A stretch of DNA of 64,000 nucleotides from Scatomonas sp963930955. GTDB taxonomy: Bacteria > Bacillota > Clostridia > Lachnospirales > Lachnospiraceae. Shown piece after piece: positions 1-8,080 of this stretch. The position numbers and the translations under genes are program-made. Position 1 is the first letter of the stretch; each line of letters begins with the position of its first letter. The DNA lies in the NCBI GenBank assembly GCA_963930955.1, contig OZ006967.1:930001-994000 (forward strand), in the 5' to 3' direction. The notes beneath the pieces were generated by a model, which was not told where the DNA came from, made no database searches, and saw nothing but the letters and a program-made list of their open reading frames with translations.

Positions 1-33
1 CTGCATACGCTGGTTCGAATCCAGCTAGCCCAG
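1..33 (+). tRNA. tRNA-Gln, 3' part only
   Basis: Cut off by the left window edge. The T arm (stem GCTGG/CCAGC around loop TTCGAAT, 9-25), the acceptor 3' strand TAGCCCA (26-32) and discriminator G33 remain. A TGGGCTA-type acceptor with discriminator G is typical of bacterial tRNA-Gln. The anticodon lies outside the window, so the isotype is inferred. Confidence 0.75.
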
Positions 34-41
34 CTAATTGC

Positions 42-114
42 GGAGCATTAGCTCAGGCGGTAGAGCACTTGACTTTTAATCAAGTTGTCCGGGGTTCGAA
101 TCCCCGATGCTTCA
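42..114 (+). tRNA. tRNA-Lys (UUU)
   Basis: Complete cloverleaf. Acceptor GGAGCAT (42-48) pairs with ATGCTTC. The anticodon stem CTTGA/TCAAG holds loop CTTTTAA with anticodon TTT, and the T arm is GGGGTTCGAATCCCC. CCA is not encoded. It lies 8 nt after tRNA-Gln and is probably co-transcribed with it. Confidence 0.95.
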
Positions 115-171
115 TAGATCTTTATAGCGGAAAATCCAGTGGTGAAATGGATTTCCCGCTATTTTTATCGT

Positions 172-254
172 GCGGTTATGGCGGAATTGGCAGACGCGGC
201 GGGTTTAGGTCCCGTTGGGCAACCATGCAGGTTCGAGTCCTGTTAACCGCACCA
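172..254 (+). tRNA. tRNA-Leu (UAG)
   Basis: Acceptor GCGGTTA (172-178) pairs with TAACCGC (244-250). The anticodon loop TTTAGGT gives anticodon TAG. A variable arm is present as in class II tRNAs, and CCA is encoded at 252-254. A 25-bp sequence starting 3 nt downstream (257-281) recurs inverted at 15065-15089. Confidence 0.93.
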
Positions 255-303
255 GATTATGACGTCGTCTATGGATATCGCATAGCGGCGAGAAATTATA
301 GGA

Positions 304-338
304 CACCCCTGTAAATAATAGGGGTGCCCCACTTTTTT
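304..338 (+). terminator. Rho-independent terminator after the tRNA cluster
   Basis: Perfect 7-bp stem CACCCCT/AGGGGTG (304-310 and 320-326) with a 9-nt loop, followed after CCCCAC by a run of six T (333-338). It ends the tRNA transcript. Confidence 0.85.
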
Positions 339-355
339 ACACTCTTTTTGATTAT

Positions 356-485
356 TTCAGACTTTGCTTGGAGATCAGATTGCACCAATGAGGAAAATGA
401 GGCGAGTAACGCCGATTTTCATAATTGGTCTATTGCGCTACTTCTGACATAGATGTTTCTCCTCGCACCGTTTTTTCTTAGAGGT
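356..485. repeat. Degenerate dispersed repeat, copy A
   Basis: About 130 bp resembling 5762-5895 in the same orientation. Shared blocks include AGATCrGmTTGCACCA, AATTGGTCT and ACTTCTGACA, with roughly two thirds identity by eye. It also contains an internal dyad (CCAAT..AAAAT..GGCG/CGCC.ATTTT..ATTGG). The two copies bracket the ABC/MerR/intron block. I see no gene between the tRNA terminator and the permease gene, only this repeat and a terminator. Confidence 0.5.
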
Positions 486-510
486 GACACGAGTGTTTTT
501 GCACAATAGA

Positions 511-553
511 AAAGCACCATATCCGTTTCTGAGCAAGATGGATATGGCGCTTT
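511..553 (-). terminator. Terminator of the MerR-ABC operon
   Basis: Inverted repeat of about 14 bp (511-524 with 540-553; core CCATATCC/GGATATGG) with a 15-nt loop. On the minus strand the stem runs into TTTTCTATT. It lies downstream of the last gene of the leftward operon. Confidence 0.65.
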
Positions 554-658
554 ATGGACTTCATCTTCGGTTATGAAAATTTCTGCTGTCTGGCAATAGC
601 GTGGGGCGTCAGCACAAAGCGGCGTTCATTTTACCATTGATTAACTCGGCTGACTTTG

Positions 659-1372
659 CTATTTATCAACTTTGCGTAGCAATATGCCACATACACAAAT
701 AGCCAAAATAAGAATTACTACCAGCGGCAACAAATTTTCAAGCTGAAATACGCTGTCTGTCATTACTTTGTACCCCCATGTGGCTGGAAAAATCTTCCCT
801 ATTGCCTCAAATGCCTTTGGCAGCAATTCAATCGGAAACATAATTCCAGAAAGCATGATAGAAGGCAGAAAAATGATGATAGAAACCATTGAAGTTTTTG
901 CCTGGTCTTTTACTACTAAGCCAATTATGCTGGCAATACTAAGGGATACAGCAATAAAAATAGCAAGACTGGCAAAGTACAACGCCGGATTTTCTGGTAT
1001 CTCAGCATTAAAAGCAATCGGTGCGGCAATGTATAGAATTATACTCATAATAAACAGGTGTATATATGCGGAAATATTCGTCAAAACAAGACCAAGATAT
1101 AGTGGCACACCATTTGCCTTATAAACTTTTTTAATATCGCTGCTGTAAATTTCAACAAGAGAGGGCGGCAAGCCAATTAACGCACCCATTGTTACTCCGA
1201 AAACGGTCATAGACTGAATGAGTGTGTATCTTGCTTCCGGCATAACAGATGTAAATATCCCACCCATAATCGCAAAAAACAGGAGAGGAACAATATAGCA
1301 GGTTATAAGTAGTGTTTTGCTCCGTATATCTAACTTCCATTGCAGGAAAATCCCGTATAAAAAAGCACCCAT
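659..1372 (-). CDS. ABC-2 type exporter permease
   Basis: A 237-aa membrane protein, the permease half of an ABC exporter. About six hydrophobic segments are visible: near residues 20-40, 55-75, 95-120, 130-155, 160-180 and 215-232. This matches the usual ABC-2 fold. It starts 3 nt after the ATPase stop codon, so the pair is a two-gene transporter led by a MerR regulator. Substrate is unknown. Such MerR-linked ABC-2 pairs are often drug or peptide exporters, but that is inference. Confidence 0.85.
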   Translation of the reverse strand: MGAFLYGIFLQWKLDIRSKTLLITCYIVPLLFFAIMGGIFTSVMPEARYTLIQSMTVFGVTMGALIGLPPSLVEIYSSDIKKVYKANGVPLYLGLVLTNISAYIHLFIMSIILYIAAPIAFNAEIPENPALYFASLAIFIAVSLSIASIIGLVVKDQAKTSMVSIIIFLPSIMLSGIMFPIELLPKAFEAIGKIFPATWGYKVMTDSVFQLENLLPLVVILILAICVCGILLRKVDK

Positions 1373-1375
1373 CTA

Positions 1376-2185
1376 TTATTCTCCTTTTGTAATCTTCATA
1401 AAATGTTGTTCCAGAGTCCCGCGGTTTATCTGTATATCTACAATAGATTCTCCATTTTCTTTATACTGTGTAAGCAACGACAGCAATGTTTCTCCGATAT
1501 TATCAGATTCGTATTTTTTGGTGCTGTTTTCTGTTTGAATTATGATGTTATAATGCCTTCCTACGGTTTCCCCCAATTGTCCAACGGTTCCAATAAAAAC
1601 AATCTTCCCCTCGGACAAAATAGCAATCCGGTCACATAAATTCTCTACTTCAGCCATGTCATGGCTTGTTAATATGATTGTTTTCCCCATTGCCTCTAAT
1701 TGTCGAATTTGTTTGTGTAAAGAAAGCCGTCCTTCCACATCAAGACCAGCTGTTGGCTCATCCAGAAAAAGAATGTCTGGATTTCGCGTTAGAGCGAGTG
1801 CTAAATGAAGTCGCCGCTTCTGACCTGTCGATAATTGATAATACTGTTTCTTCGCAAGGTTATAAATGCCGAGAGCCTCAAGCATTGCTTTATCAAGGGG
1901 ATTTTTGTTCCATTTAGCAAACAATTTAGCCGCTTCCAATGGTTTAATATGTTCCGGCAAAGAAGCTGACTGTAATTGGATGCCTATTCTACCGTGGATT
2001 GTAATGTTTCCACTATCATATTTTCTTAGACCTTCGATACATTCAAGAGAGGTAGTTTTTCCTACGCCATTTACACCGAGCAGCGCGAAAATCTCCCCTT
2101 GCCGTACACAAAAATCCAAACCGTTCAACACAACATGGGCTCCGTAGCTTTTCTTTAAACCACTGACTTTTATAGCCTCATTCAT
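1376..2185 (-). CDS. ABC transporter ATP-binding protein
   Basis: A 269-aa cytoplasmic ATPase that powers the adjacent permease. Walker A GVNGVGKT is at residues 37-44, signature LSTGQKRRL at about 118-126, Walker B DILFLDEP at 137-144, and the switch histidine is in ILTSHD near 171. About 60 C-terminal residues follow the nucleotide-binding domain, as in CcmA/DrrA-type exporters. Its ATG overlaps the stop of the MerR gene by 4 nt, so translation is coupled. Confidence 0.92.
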   Translation of the reverse strand: MNEAIKVSGLKKSYGAHVVLNGLDFCVRQGEIFALLGVNGVGKTTSLECIEGLRKYDSGNITIHGRIGIQLQSASLPEHIKPLEAAKLFAKWNKNPLDKAMLEALGIYNLAKKQYYQLSTGQKRRLHLALALTRNPDILFLDEPTAGLDVEGRLSLHKQIRQLEAMGKTIILTSHDMAEVENLCDRIAILSEGKIVFIGTVGQLGETVGRHYNIIIQTENSTKKYESDNIGETLLSLLTQYKENGESIVDIQINRGTLEQHFMKITKGE

Positions 2186-2982
2186 TTCGTTCCCTCCTGA
2201 AACGGGTCAACTCCTAATTTAGAAAAATAGAAGCTCAATGCTTGCTCAACATAGCTGTTGGCAATACTTTGCTTTTCTTTCCATTCCTGCTTGGCATTTT
2301 GAAATTGCCCTAATTCAATGAGTTTAGGGAGCATACTCATATCTCCACCAGTGAAATCATTTATCATATTCCAATAGGCTTTTGCAAAATTCTGTCCCTC
2401 ATCACTGTCTGCGGGAACACCTGCATTTTGAAGCCTTATCGCGTCGTCTTGAAGCTGCAAAAAAGTGTCCATAAATGCCTTTCCGCTGTCTTTGTCAAAA
2501 TGGCTGCGGATATGGTCAAGGGTCTGGTCATCGAAATGCTTGATAAGCCAGTAGAAATCATTTTTCATCTGCAAATTAACAATAATGTCAGCGTATTTTT
2601 TGAAGTCAACGGACTGCATTTGAAGGACTTCCTCACGCAACGCTTCTAGTTCTCTCAACGATTCGGACAGGCTATCTATTTTTTCTTTAATGGTTGCGGC
2701 CTGTTCCGCTAGAGCAGCAGCAATTTCAGCCGGCGTGTCTAGAGGAATAAGCCGATTCTTAATATCGTTCAGGGAAAAACCTAAATGTTTGAGGGACAAA
2801 ATCTGATGAAGTTTAACGATGTCTTTATCCGTATATAACCTACGCCCTCCTTCGCTTATAGCCGAGGGAGAAAGCAAGCCTTCTCTATCGTAATGTTGTA
2901 ATGTCCGTACAGTGACATCCATTTTCTTTGCTACTTCGCCAACTGTCATATAGCCCTGTGGTATAGCCTTATGTTTATCCAT
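2182..2982 (-). CDS. MerR-family regulator with effector domain
   Basis: A 266-aa transcription factor. The N-terminal MerR winged helix spans about residues 12-80 (MTVGEVAKKM, RTLQHYDREGLL, GGRRLYTDKDI). A coiled-coil stretch follows near 95-125. A helical C-terminal domain of about 130 residues resembles the TipAS antibiotic-recognition domain. It is first in the operon and probably activates itself and the exporter when a ligand binds, as in TipA- and Mta-type regulators. The ligand is unknown. Confidence 0.88.
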   Translation of the reverse strand: MDKHKAIPQGYMTVGEVAKKMDVTVRTLQHYDREGLLSPSAISEGGRRLYTDKDIVKLHQILSLKHLGFSLNDIKNRLIPLDTPAEIAAALAEQAATIKEKIDSLSESLRELEALREEVLQMQSVDFKKYADIIVNLQMKNDFYWLIKHFDDQTLDHIRSHFDKDSGKAFMDTFLQLQDDAIRLQNAGVPADSDEGQNFAKAYWNMINDFTGGDMSMLPKLIELGQFQNAKQEWKEKQSIANSYVEQALSFYFSKLGVDPFQEGTK

Positions 2983-2998
2983 ATCACACCTCCTGCTT

Positions 2999-3027
2999 AT
3001 AGTATATCTTATTACGTTGCGTCACAA
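2999..3027 (-). promoter_or_regulatory. MerR-type promoter of the exporter operon
   Basis: On the minus strand TTGTGA (3022-3027) and TACTAT (2999-3004) are 17 bp apart, with the near-palindrome GTGACGCAACGTAA filling the spacer where MerR proteins bind. The RBS AGGAGGTG follows just before the gene. This is consistent with autoregulation. Confidence 0.5.
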
Positions 3028-3159
3028 GCAAGTGTTTTTTTGAAAAAACTCCAAGAAAAAACCATGGAACAGTGGGGCCGCCTATAAATTTTTTCATGTC
3101 ACTTTACGGCACATGAATGTTTTGCTGTGATATATTAATGGCCTTAGAGTGTAACCTTC

Positions 3160-3500
3160 CAGCAGCTCATGCCAATCTATGAGCCATTGTTTTCGGACGA
3201 CAGCTTTGGCTATCGACCGGGAAGAGGGGCAAAAGACGCTATATTCAGGATAAAAGAGTACATCGAACAGGGATACACAAGGGCAGTTGTCCTTGACCTG
3301 TCAAAGTACTTCGATACGCTGAACCATACAATCCTGCTGAACCTGCTGAGAAAGCAGGTAAAAGACGAAAGGGTCATACAGATGGTGAAGCGATACCTGA
3401 AAAGCGGAGTGATGGAAAATGGTGTTGTAACAGAGACAGAGGAAGGCTCCCCGCAGGGAGGGAATCTCTCCCCACTCTTAGCAAATGATATTGTCAAGAT
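3160..3500 (+). pseudogene. Group II intron reverse transcriptase fragment 1
   Basis: An internal piece of an intron-encoded protein. It begins at QQLMPIYEPLFSDDSFGYRPGRG, passes through DLSKYFDTLNH, and ends at EGSPQGGNLSPLLAN where the IS3 end begins. That covers RT motifs from the fingers to the QGG motif. The catalytic YADD motif, X domain and N terminus are missing. It is not the other half of the fragment beyond the IS, because both pieces contain the QGG motif with different sequence. Confidence 0.85.
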
Positions 3501-3533
3501 TAGTTGACACATTTTTCTCAAGGATATCACTGA

Positions 3534-4442
3534 CTATGCAGCCACCTCCAAAGCCTCATAATACTGCCTGCGTTTTACCATGGGAGGAAGGCCTCCATTG
3601 GCAGAGCAGATCCTCCGATTGTTCCAGTAGCTGAGGAAGTATCTCCAGATAAGTACCTTTAGTTCTTCTACTTCCATCTGTTTTGTGTCATAACGGTCAT
3701 AAAGGAGCTCCGTCTTCATTCTGGCCCACATGCTCTCGCAGCGTGCATTATCATGGCAGCGCCCTCCGGCACTGTTCATGCTTTGATGGATATGATGCTC
3801 CCGGATGGTCTGACGGTAGAACTCGCTGGTATACTGTGTCCCGCGGTCACTGTGGATGACAGCGCCTTCCAACGCAGGATAAGCAGTCAGGGCATTTTCC
3901 AATGTATGGATACATAGATCGGCTTTCATATTTGTTTCCATTGCCAGACCAAGGACACTAAGATCAAAGCAGTCAAAAATCGCAGATACATACAGTTTCC
4001 CATTGGATGCCGGGATCTCCGTGATATCTGTGATGCATTTTTCTAATGGGATATCAGAACGGAAATCCCGCTTCAGCAGATCGTCCGATTTCATGGCTTC
4101 GCGATCAGCCTTTGTGATCCCATTTGGCTTTCTCTTGGGCCGATGGCTCAAGCCAATCTGATCCATAACCCGGTATACGGTTCTTTCACTGGGGATACGC
4201 ACTCCTTTCGGCTGTTTCAGCAGCAATGCCTGATACATCCGGATTCGACCATAAGTATCGTTACATTCATCCTCACTGACGATTTCTTTCATGGCATCTG
4301 CCAGATCCTGGTACTTCCAGGGTCGGTTTTTATTTGCAAGATATTTATAGAAGCCTTGACGACTGATCCCAAGCATTCTGCAGTAGAACGAGATTTTCCC
4401 GGTAGTCCTGCCGTCCTCTGTCTTCAGGGCCAGAAAGATCAT
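3534..4442 (-). CDS. IS3-family transposase OrfB (DDE)
   Basis: A 302-aa integrase-type transposase. It has an N-terminal HTH_21 region (YGRIRMYQALL) and an rve catalytic core with the DDE residues in TDITEI, HSDRGTQY and ARCESMWARMKTE. It is full length for the IS150/IS3 group. The start ATG overlaps the orfA stop as ATGA, so orfB may be made by coupling or frameshifting. No inactivating change is visible. Confidence 0.95.
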   Translation of the reverse strand: MIFLALKTEDGRTTGKISFYCRMLGISRQGFYKYLANKNRPWKYQDLADAMKEIVSEDECNDTYGRIRMYQALLLKQPKGVRIPSERTVYRVMDQIGLSHRPKRKPNGITKADREAMKSDDLLKRDFRSDIPLEKCITDITEIPASNGKLYVSAIFDCFDLSVLGLAMETNMKADLCIHTLENALTAYPALEGAVIHSDRGTQYTSEFYRQTIREHHIHQSMNSAGGRCHDNARCESMWARMKTELLYDRYDTKQMEVEELKVLIWRYFLSYWNNRRICSANGGLPPMVKRRQYYEALEVAA

Positions 4443-4771
4443 TCTCTGGTTTTTGCTGACTTCCGACGGCTGGCGGCGAAAAAAGCACTGGCTTCCTCCA
4501 GGAATTCGTTCTCTTCCTTCAGGCGACGGATTTCCTTATCCTGTTCCTTCACCCGTTTGCGCAGCATGGTAATCTCTTCTGACAGGCTCATTGCGCTGGT
4601 GGGAGTATGGGAGCCTTCTCCGATATCCAACTTACCGGCTCTAACAGCTTTCAGCCAGGTATGAATGGTTCCTTCTGGGATTCCTAATTCTTTAGCAGCC
4701 TTAGCGCCACCGATTTCTTTGGCAAGCTTTACTGCCTGTACTTTGTATTCATGGTCATATTTACGTGCCAC
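4439..4771 (-). CDS. IS3-family transposase OrfA (HTH)
   Basis: A 110-aa DNA-binding subunit. It has a homeodomain-like HTH near residues 8-45 (AVKLAKEIGGAKAAKELGI, TIHTWLKAVRAG) and a leucine-zipper-like helix at about 65-95 (EEITMLRKRVKEQDKEIRRL). It recognises the IS ends and is normally fused to OrfB by frameshifting. Its N terminus lies about 60 bp inside the right end of the element. Confidence 0.93.
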   Translation of the reverse strand: MARKYDHEYKVQAVKLAKEIGGAKAAKELGIPEGTIHTWLKAVRAGKLDIGEGSHTPTSAMSLSEEITMLRKRVKEQDKEIRRLKEENEFLEEASAFFAASRRKSAKTRE

Positions 4772-4836
4772 TTTGAATACCTCCTTATTCTCTTGGTTTT
4801 ATTATGAAATCCTTGAGAATAAGCTGTCAACTTTTT

Positions 4837-5628
4837 TTATACCACACCATACGCAGACACGTAAAGGAGCCTTGGATATGTTTATATATTGAAAGATGGC
4901 TCAAAAGTCCTTTCGTTCTGACGGATGGAAGCAGAATTGAAAGAGAATCTGGAACACCACAAGGTGGCGTAATTAGTCCAGTACTGGCAAATATGTTTCT
5001 GCACTATGTCTTTGATATGTGGATGAAAAGAAATTTCCCACAGGCGCCGTTTGAAAGATATGCAGATGATGGAGTTGTGCATTGTAGAACCAAAGAAGAA
5101 GCACTCTACATAAAGGAGAAACTTGCTAAAAGGTTTGAAGAGTGTAAACTGGAGCTGCATCCTGTTAAAACAAGAATTGTATACTGTAAAGATAAGGACA
5201 GGACTAAGGAGGAAGAACTGACAGAGTTTGACTTTCTTGGATACACTTTTAAGGCAGTCTACATTAAATGTAAGGATGGTGTGATGCGAAATAACTTTAT
5301 CGCATCGGTCAGTAAAACGGCAGCGAAAGGTTTCAGGGATAAGATCAAAGCACTGGAGATACACAAGAGAACCGGGTGCAAGATAGACATGATTGCAGAA
5401 CTGCTGAATCCAATGATTAGAGGGTGGATGAATTACTTTGGAAAATTTAATCCGTCAGCAATGAAAAACACGTTACAGTGTATTGAACGCAGACTGATAA
5501 AATGGGCAATGTGCAAGTATAAAAGTTTTCGTGGACGCAGACGGAGGGCTGAGAAATGGCTCTCGTCTATCAGGAAACGAGAGCCGAAGCTGTTTGCTCA
5601 TTGGAGCAGGATGTACTCGTATTGTTAA
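4837..5628 (+). pseudogene. Group II intron reverse transcriptase fragment 2
   Basis: The C-terminal two thirds of a second intron-encoded protein. It starts within HVKEPWICLYIERWLKSPF, then the QGG motif (GTPQGGVISPVLANMF), the catalytic YADD (RYADDGVV), and the maturase X domain (LLNPMIRGWMNYFGKF). The end RMYSYC matches the normal C terminus of this family. The 5' part was lost at the IS3 border. Its QGG region differs from fragment 1, so two introns are represented. Confidence 0.88.
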
Positions 5629-5635
5629 ATGATAA

Positions 5636-5669
5636 GAGCCGTATGAAGGGAGACCTTCACGTACGGTTC
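5636..5669 (+). ncRNA. Group II intron domain V
   Basis: A 34-nt hairpin GAGCCGTATG...GTACGGTTC with the strongly conserved domain V sequence, 8 nt after the fragment 2 stop codon. The following ~75 nt (to about 5745) contains a domain VI-like stem (GGCGG/CCGCC) and probably the 3' splice site. This is the intact 3' end of the second intron. Confidence 0.85.
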
Positions 5670-5761
5670 CGTGAGAAGTTTGAGGTGAAAGTCCTCTTAC
5701 TTACTCGACTGAGAGGACGGCGGCTAACCACCGCCTCCTACTCGATTGCTTGTTTTGGATT

Positions 5762-5895
5762 GTTTTGTGCCTCGCTTAGAGATCGGCTTGCACCATATCA
5801 GAAAGCGAGAGAAAAAGGCCATTTAGGAAAATTGGTCTGCCGCACCACTTCTGACACGGATATTTTCTTTGCACCAATCTTTTAAGAGGGCGGTA
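5762..5895. repeat. Degenerate dispersed repeat, copy B
   Basis: Counterpart of 356-485 in the same orientation (GCTTAGAGATCGGCTTGC, AAAATTGGTCTG, ACTTCTGACAC). It starts directly after the group II intron 3' end. No convincing coding frame was found. The next 390 bp up to the flavoprotein start hold only AT-rich sequence with no clear gene. Confidence 0.5.
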
Positions 5896-6286
5896 CGGAT
5901 AATTACAACTATATCAATTTATGAATCATTGCCTCTGTCTTTCTCTTGCTTTGTTTGTTCACAAAATCGCAACAGTTAACCGTTATCTGCATATATGAAC
6001 ATCGTGTGGTAACATCCTAATAAAGTAGGGAAGTTCCCTCAACTTAAAGAAATTATCAAAACGATCTATCCTGCATTCTTTCTTCTGTATCTTCTCATGT
6101 ACGACAAGACAGTGTCACGATTGTTTGATTTTCCTTATAATTTACACAGATTTTACCGAAAGTGGATAGTCACTTAATGTCGCCTATTATATTATTAAAA
6201 TGGAAAGTTATATTGAATTGTATTCTGGCAGCAGAAACAATGAACACGTTTTCTATGTTTTTCACTTCAAGAGGAGAAACCAGCCT

Positions 6287-6784
6287 ATGAAGGTAATCAT
6301 TCATGATCTTGGTGATGCGGTAACCTATACACCGGAAAAAACGAGTGAGGATTCGGTTGTCCTGTATGCAAACAACCAGTATGTTTCCTGCCAGGGCTGT
6401 TTCAAGTGCTGGTTGAAGAACGCCGGTTTTTGCATCATGAAGGACTCTCTACAGCACATTGGAGCGCTCGTTGGTCAAAGTGATCCGCTGATTATCGTCA
6501 GCCGGTGCTGTTACGGAGGATACAGCAGCCCAATCAAAGCCGTCTTGGATCGTGCAATCGGCGGTTCTCTCCCGTTTTTTACCTGGCGGGGCGGGCAAAC
6601 TCATCACATCAGCCGCTACCCGCGCCGGAAACTGATGTGCGTTTGCTTTTACGGGGAATACACGAAATTTGAACAGGAGATAGCCAAAGAGGTTGTCGAG
6701 CGCAACCGGCTGAATCTGGATTATGAGAAGGCGGAGGTGGTCTTCTTTGAGACTATTGAGCAGTTAAAGGAGGCCGGCTTATGA
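6287..6784 (+). CDS. Flavodoxin-fold NAD(P)H-dependent reductase
   Basis: A 165-aa protein of the NADPH-dependent FMN reductase/flavodoxin-like family. It has the CQGCFKCW motif common in this subgroup (near residue 34) followed by CIMKD, and a central SRCCYGGYSSPIKAVLDRAIG segment that would line the FMN site. The start at 6287 is chosen because GAGGAGAAA lies 8-15 nt upstream; an in-frame ATG at 6200 has no RBS. The stop overlaps the next start as ATGA. Likely role: flavin-dependent electron transfer; substrate unknown. Confidence 0.75.
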   Translation: MKVIIHDLGDAVTYTPEKTSEDSVVLYANNQYVSCQGCFKCWLKNAGFCIMKDSLQHIGALVGQSDPLIIVSRCCYGGYSSPIKAVLDRAIGGSLPFFTWRGGQTHHISRYPRRKLMCVCFYGEYTKFEQEIAKEVVERNRLNLDYEKAEVVFFETIEQLKEAGL

Positions 6785-7527
6785 ACCTTCTGATTTTGAA
6801 TGCAAGTCCCAAGAAAAAAGGCGGTGCCTCTCGTTTCTTCTCGAGGTTATTCCGGTTGTTTCTTCCGGGCACCCGAAAGAAGGTGGTGTCCCTCAGCAGT
6901 CGGCAGGATTTTCAGAAAGTTCTGGGACTGTTCCCCGACATGGATGCGGTGTGCCTTTTCGTACCTCTCTATGTAGATGGCCTTCCGTCCCATGTGGTGG
7001 AATTCCTCAACCAGGCGGAAAGCTATTGTAAAAGCCATTCCTGCCGGTTCCGGTTGTATGCGCTTTCCAACAACGGCTTTGTCGAGGGCAAACAAAACCG
7101 CCCCGCTCTGCATATGCTGCAGGCGTGGTGTGAAAGGGCAGGAATCAATTGGGGCGGCGGAAGCGGGGTCGGCGGCGGCGTAATGCTTCAGGTGCTGGGG
7201 ATCGTCTACCCGATCCTGGTGGGAGTCATCTTACTGCAAATGGCGTTAGCCTTTTTCACTACCAGCACCGTTCCAAGTGAATTGTGGTGTTCTCTAGCCA
7301 TCCAGATATGCACATGGCTTTTTCTCAACAGCGGCATGTTGTTCTGTATGGCACGTCTTTCGGCGGCAGTTCGCGGAAGAAAACCGTTGGCCAACCAATT
7401 CACGCGAGTGATGATACCCTCTTTTCTGTTCATCTCTATCGCAAATATATTTATGATTTTATCCTCTCTCTTTCAAGGTCGCTTCCTTTTCGCGCTTTTG
7501 AAACGGGACAAATGGTATAATGATTAG
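6781..7527 (+). CDS. Flavodoxin-like protein fused to a membrane domain
   Basis: A 248-aa protein. Residues 1-130 resemble a degenerate NADPH-dependent FMN reductase fold (MNLLILNASPKKKGGASRF, then LFVPLYVDGLPSHVVEFL). Residues 135-235 contain three or four hydrophobic segments (GVMLQVLGIVYPILVGVILL, the segment near 175-190, and IPSFLFISIANIFMILSSLF). It is translationally coupled to the gene before. The architecture suggests a membrane-tethered flavoprotein; exact function unknown. Confidence 0.6.
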   Translation: MNLLILNASPKKKGGASRFFSRLFRLFLPGTRKKVVSLSSRQDFQKVLGLFPDMDAVCLFVPLYVDGLPSHVVEFLNQAESYCKSHSCRFRLYALSNNGFVEGKQNRPALHMLQAWCERAGINWGGGSGVGGGVMLQVLGIVYPILVGVILLQMALAFFTTSTVPSELWCSLAIQICTWLFLNSGMLFCMARLSAAVRGRKPLANQFTRVMIPSFLFISIANIFMILSSLFQGRFLFALLKRDKWYND

Positions 7528-7537
7528 GAGAGTACTT

Positions 7538-8080
7538 ATGGAACACATCATTGTCTACGGTAGTCAGTATGGAAGCACCCGCCGGTATGCGGAAAAACTG
7601 TCCGAGCAAACCGGCATTCCTGCGGTCAGTTACAAAGACGCATCAACTCTTTCGGACAAAGATATAATCGTTTATCTAGGCGGGCTGTATGCCGGTGGTG
7701 TTCTGGGCTTGGCGAAAACCCTGCGGGGCCTTACACTTCAGGATGGACAAAAACTAATCCTTGTTACCGTAGGGCTGGCCGACCCCAGCGAGCCGGAAAA
7801 CCAGCACAATATCCGTACTTCTCTGCAAAGGCAGCTTCCCGCAGAACTGCTTGATCGGGCGAAGATCTTTCATCTTCGTGGCGGGATCGATTATCAAAAG
7901 CTCTCTTTCGGACATTGGACAATGATGAAACTGTTATACCAATCCCTGCAAAGGACGCCGTTTGAAAAACAGACAGCGGAGAATCGGGCGTTCATAGAAA
8001 CCTATGGAAAGCATGTGGATTTTACGGATTTCAGAGCCCTGGAAGCGATTATTCAGGCAATACAGAGGGAGACAATATGA
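7538..8080 (+). CDS. Flavodoxin domain protein (HemG-like)
   Basis: A 180-aa flavodoxin. The N-terminal IIVYGSQYGSTRRYAEKL is the FMN phosphate-binding loop. The middle (YLGGLYAGGVLGLAKTL) and the end match the flavodoxin_5/HemG-type family, whose known member is a menaquinone-dependent protoporphyrinogen dehydrogenase. The start at 7538 has TAGGAG 8 nt upstream; the earlier in-frame ATG at 7520 lies inside the previous gene. The stop overlaps the next start by 4 nt. Whether it acts in haem synthesis is not shown. Confidence 0.75.
   Translation: MEHIIVYGSQYGSTRRYAEKLSEQTGIPAVSYKDASTLSDKDIIVYLGGLYAGGVLGLAKTLRGLTLQDGQKLILVTVGLADPSEPENQHNIRTSLQRQLPAELLDRAKIFHLRGGIDYQKLSFGHWTMMKLLYQSLQRTPFEKQTAENRAFIETYGKHVDFTDFRALEAIIQAIQRETI

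Larger units (their letters stand above)
3502..4832 (-). mobile_element. IS3-family insertion sequence
   Basis: About 1.33 kb. The left end (from 3502, AGTTGACACATTTTTCTCAAG) and the reverse complement of the right end (from 4832, AGTTGACAGCTTATTCTCAAG) are imperfect inverted repeats extending about 28 bp. It carries orfA and orfB on the minus strand. No target duplication is apparent, as expected because the two flanks come from different introns. Confidence 0.88.

Noticed and set aside
3169..5628. One reverse transcriptase gene interrupted by IS3
   Set aside because: Both pieces contain the QGG motif region, with different sequences, so they cannot be halves of one protein.
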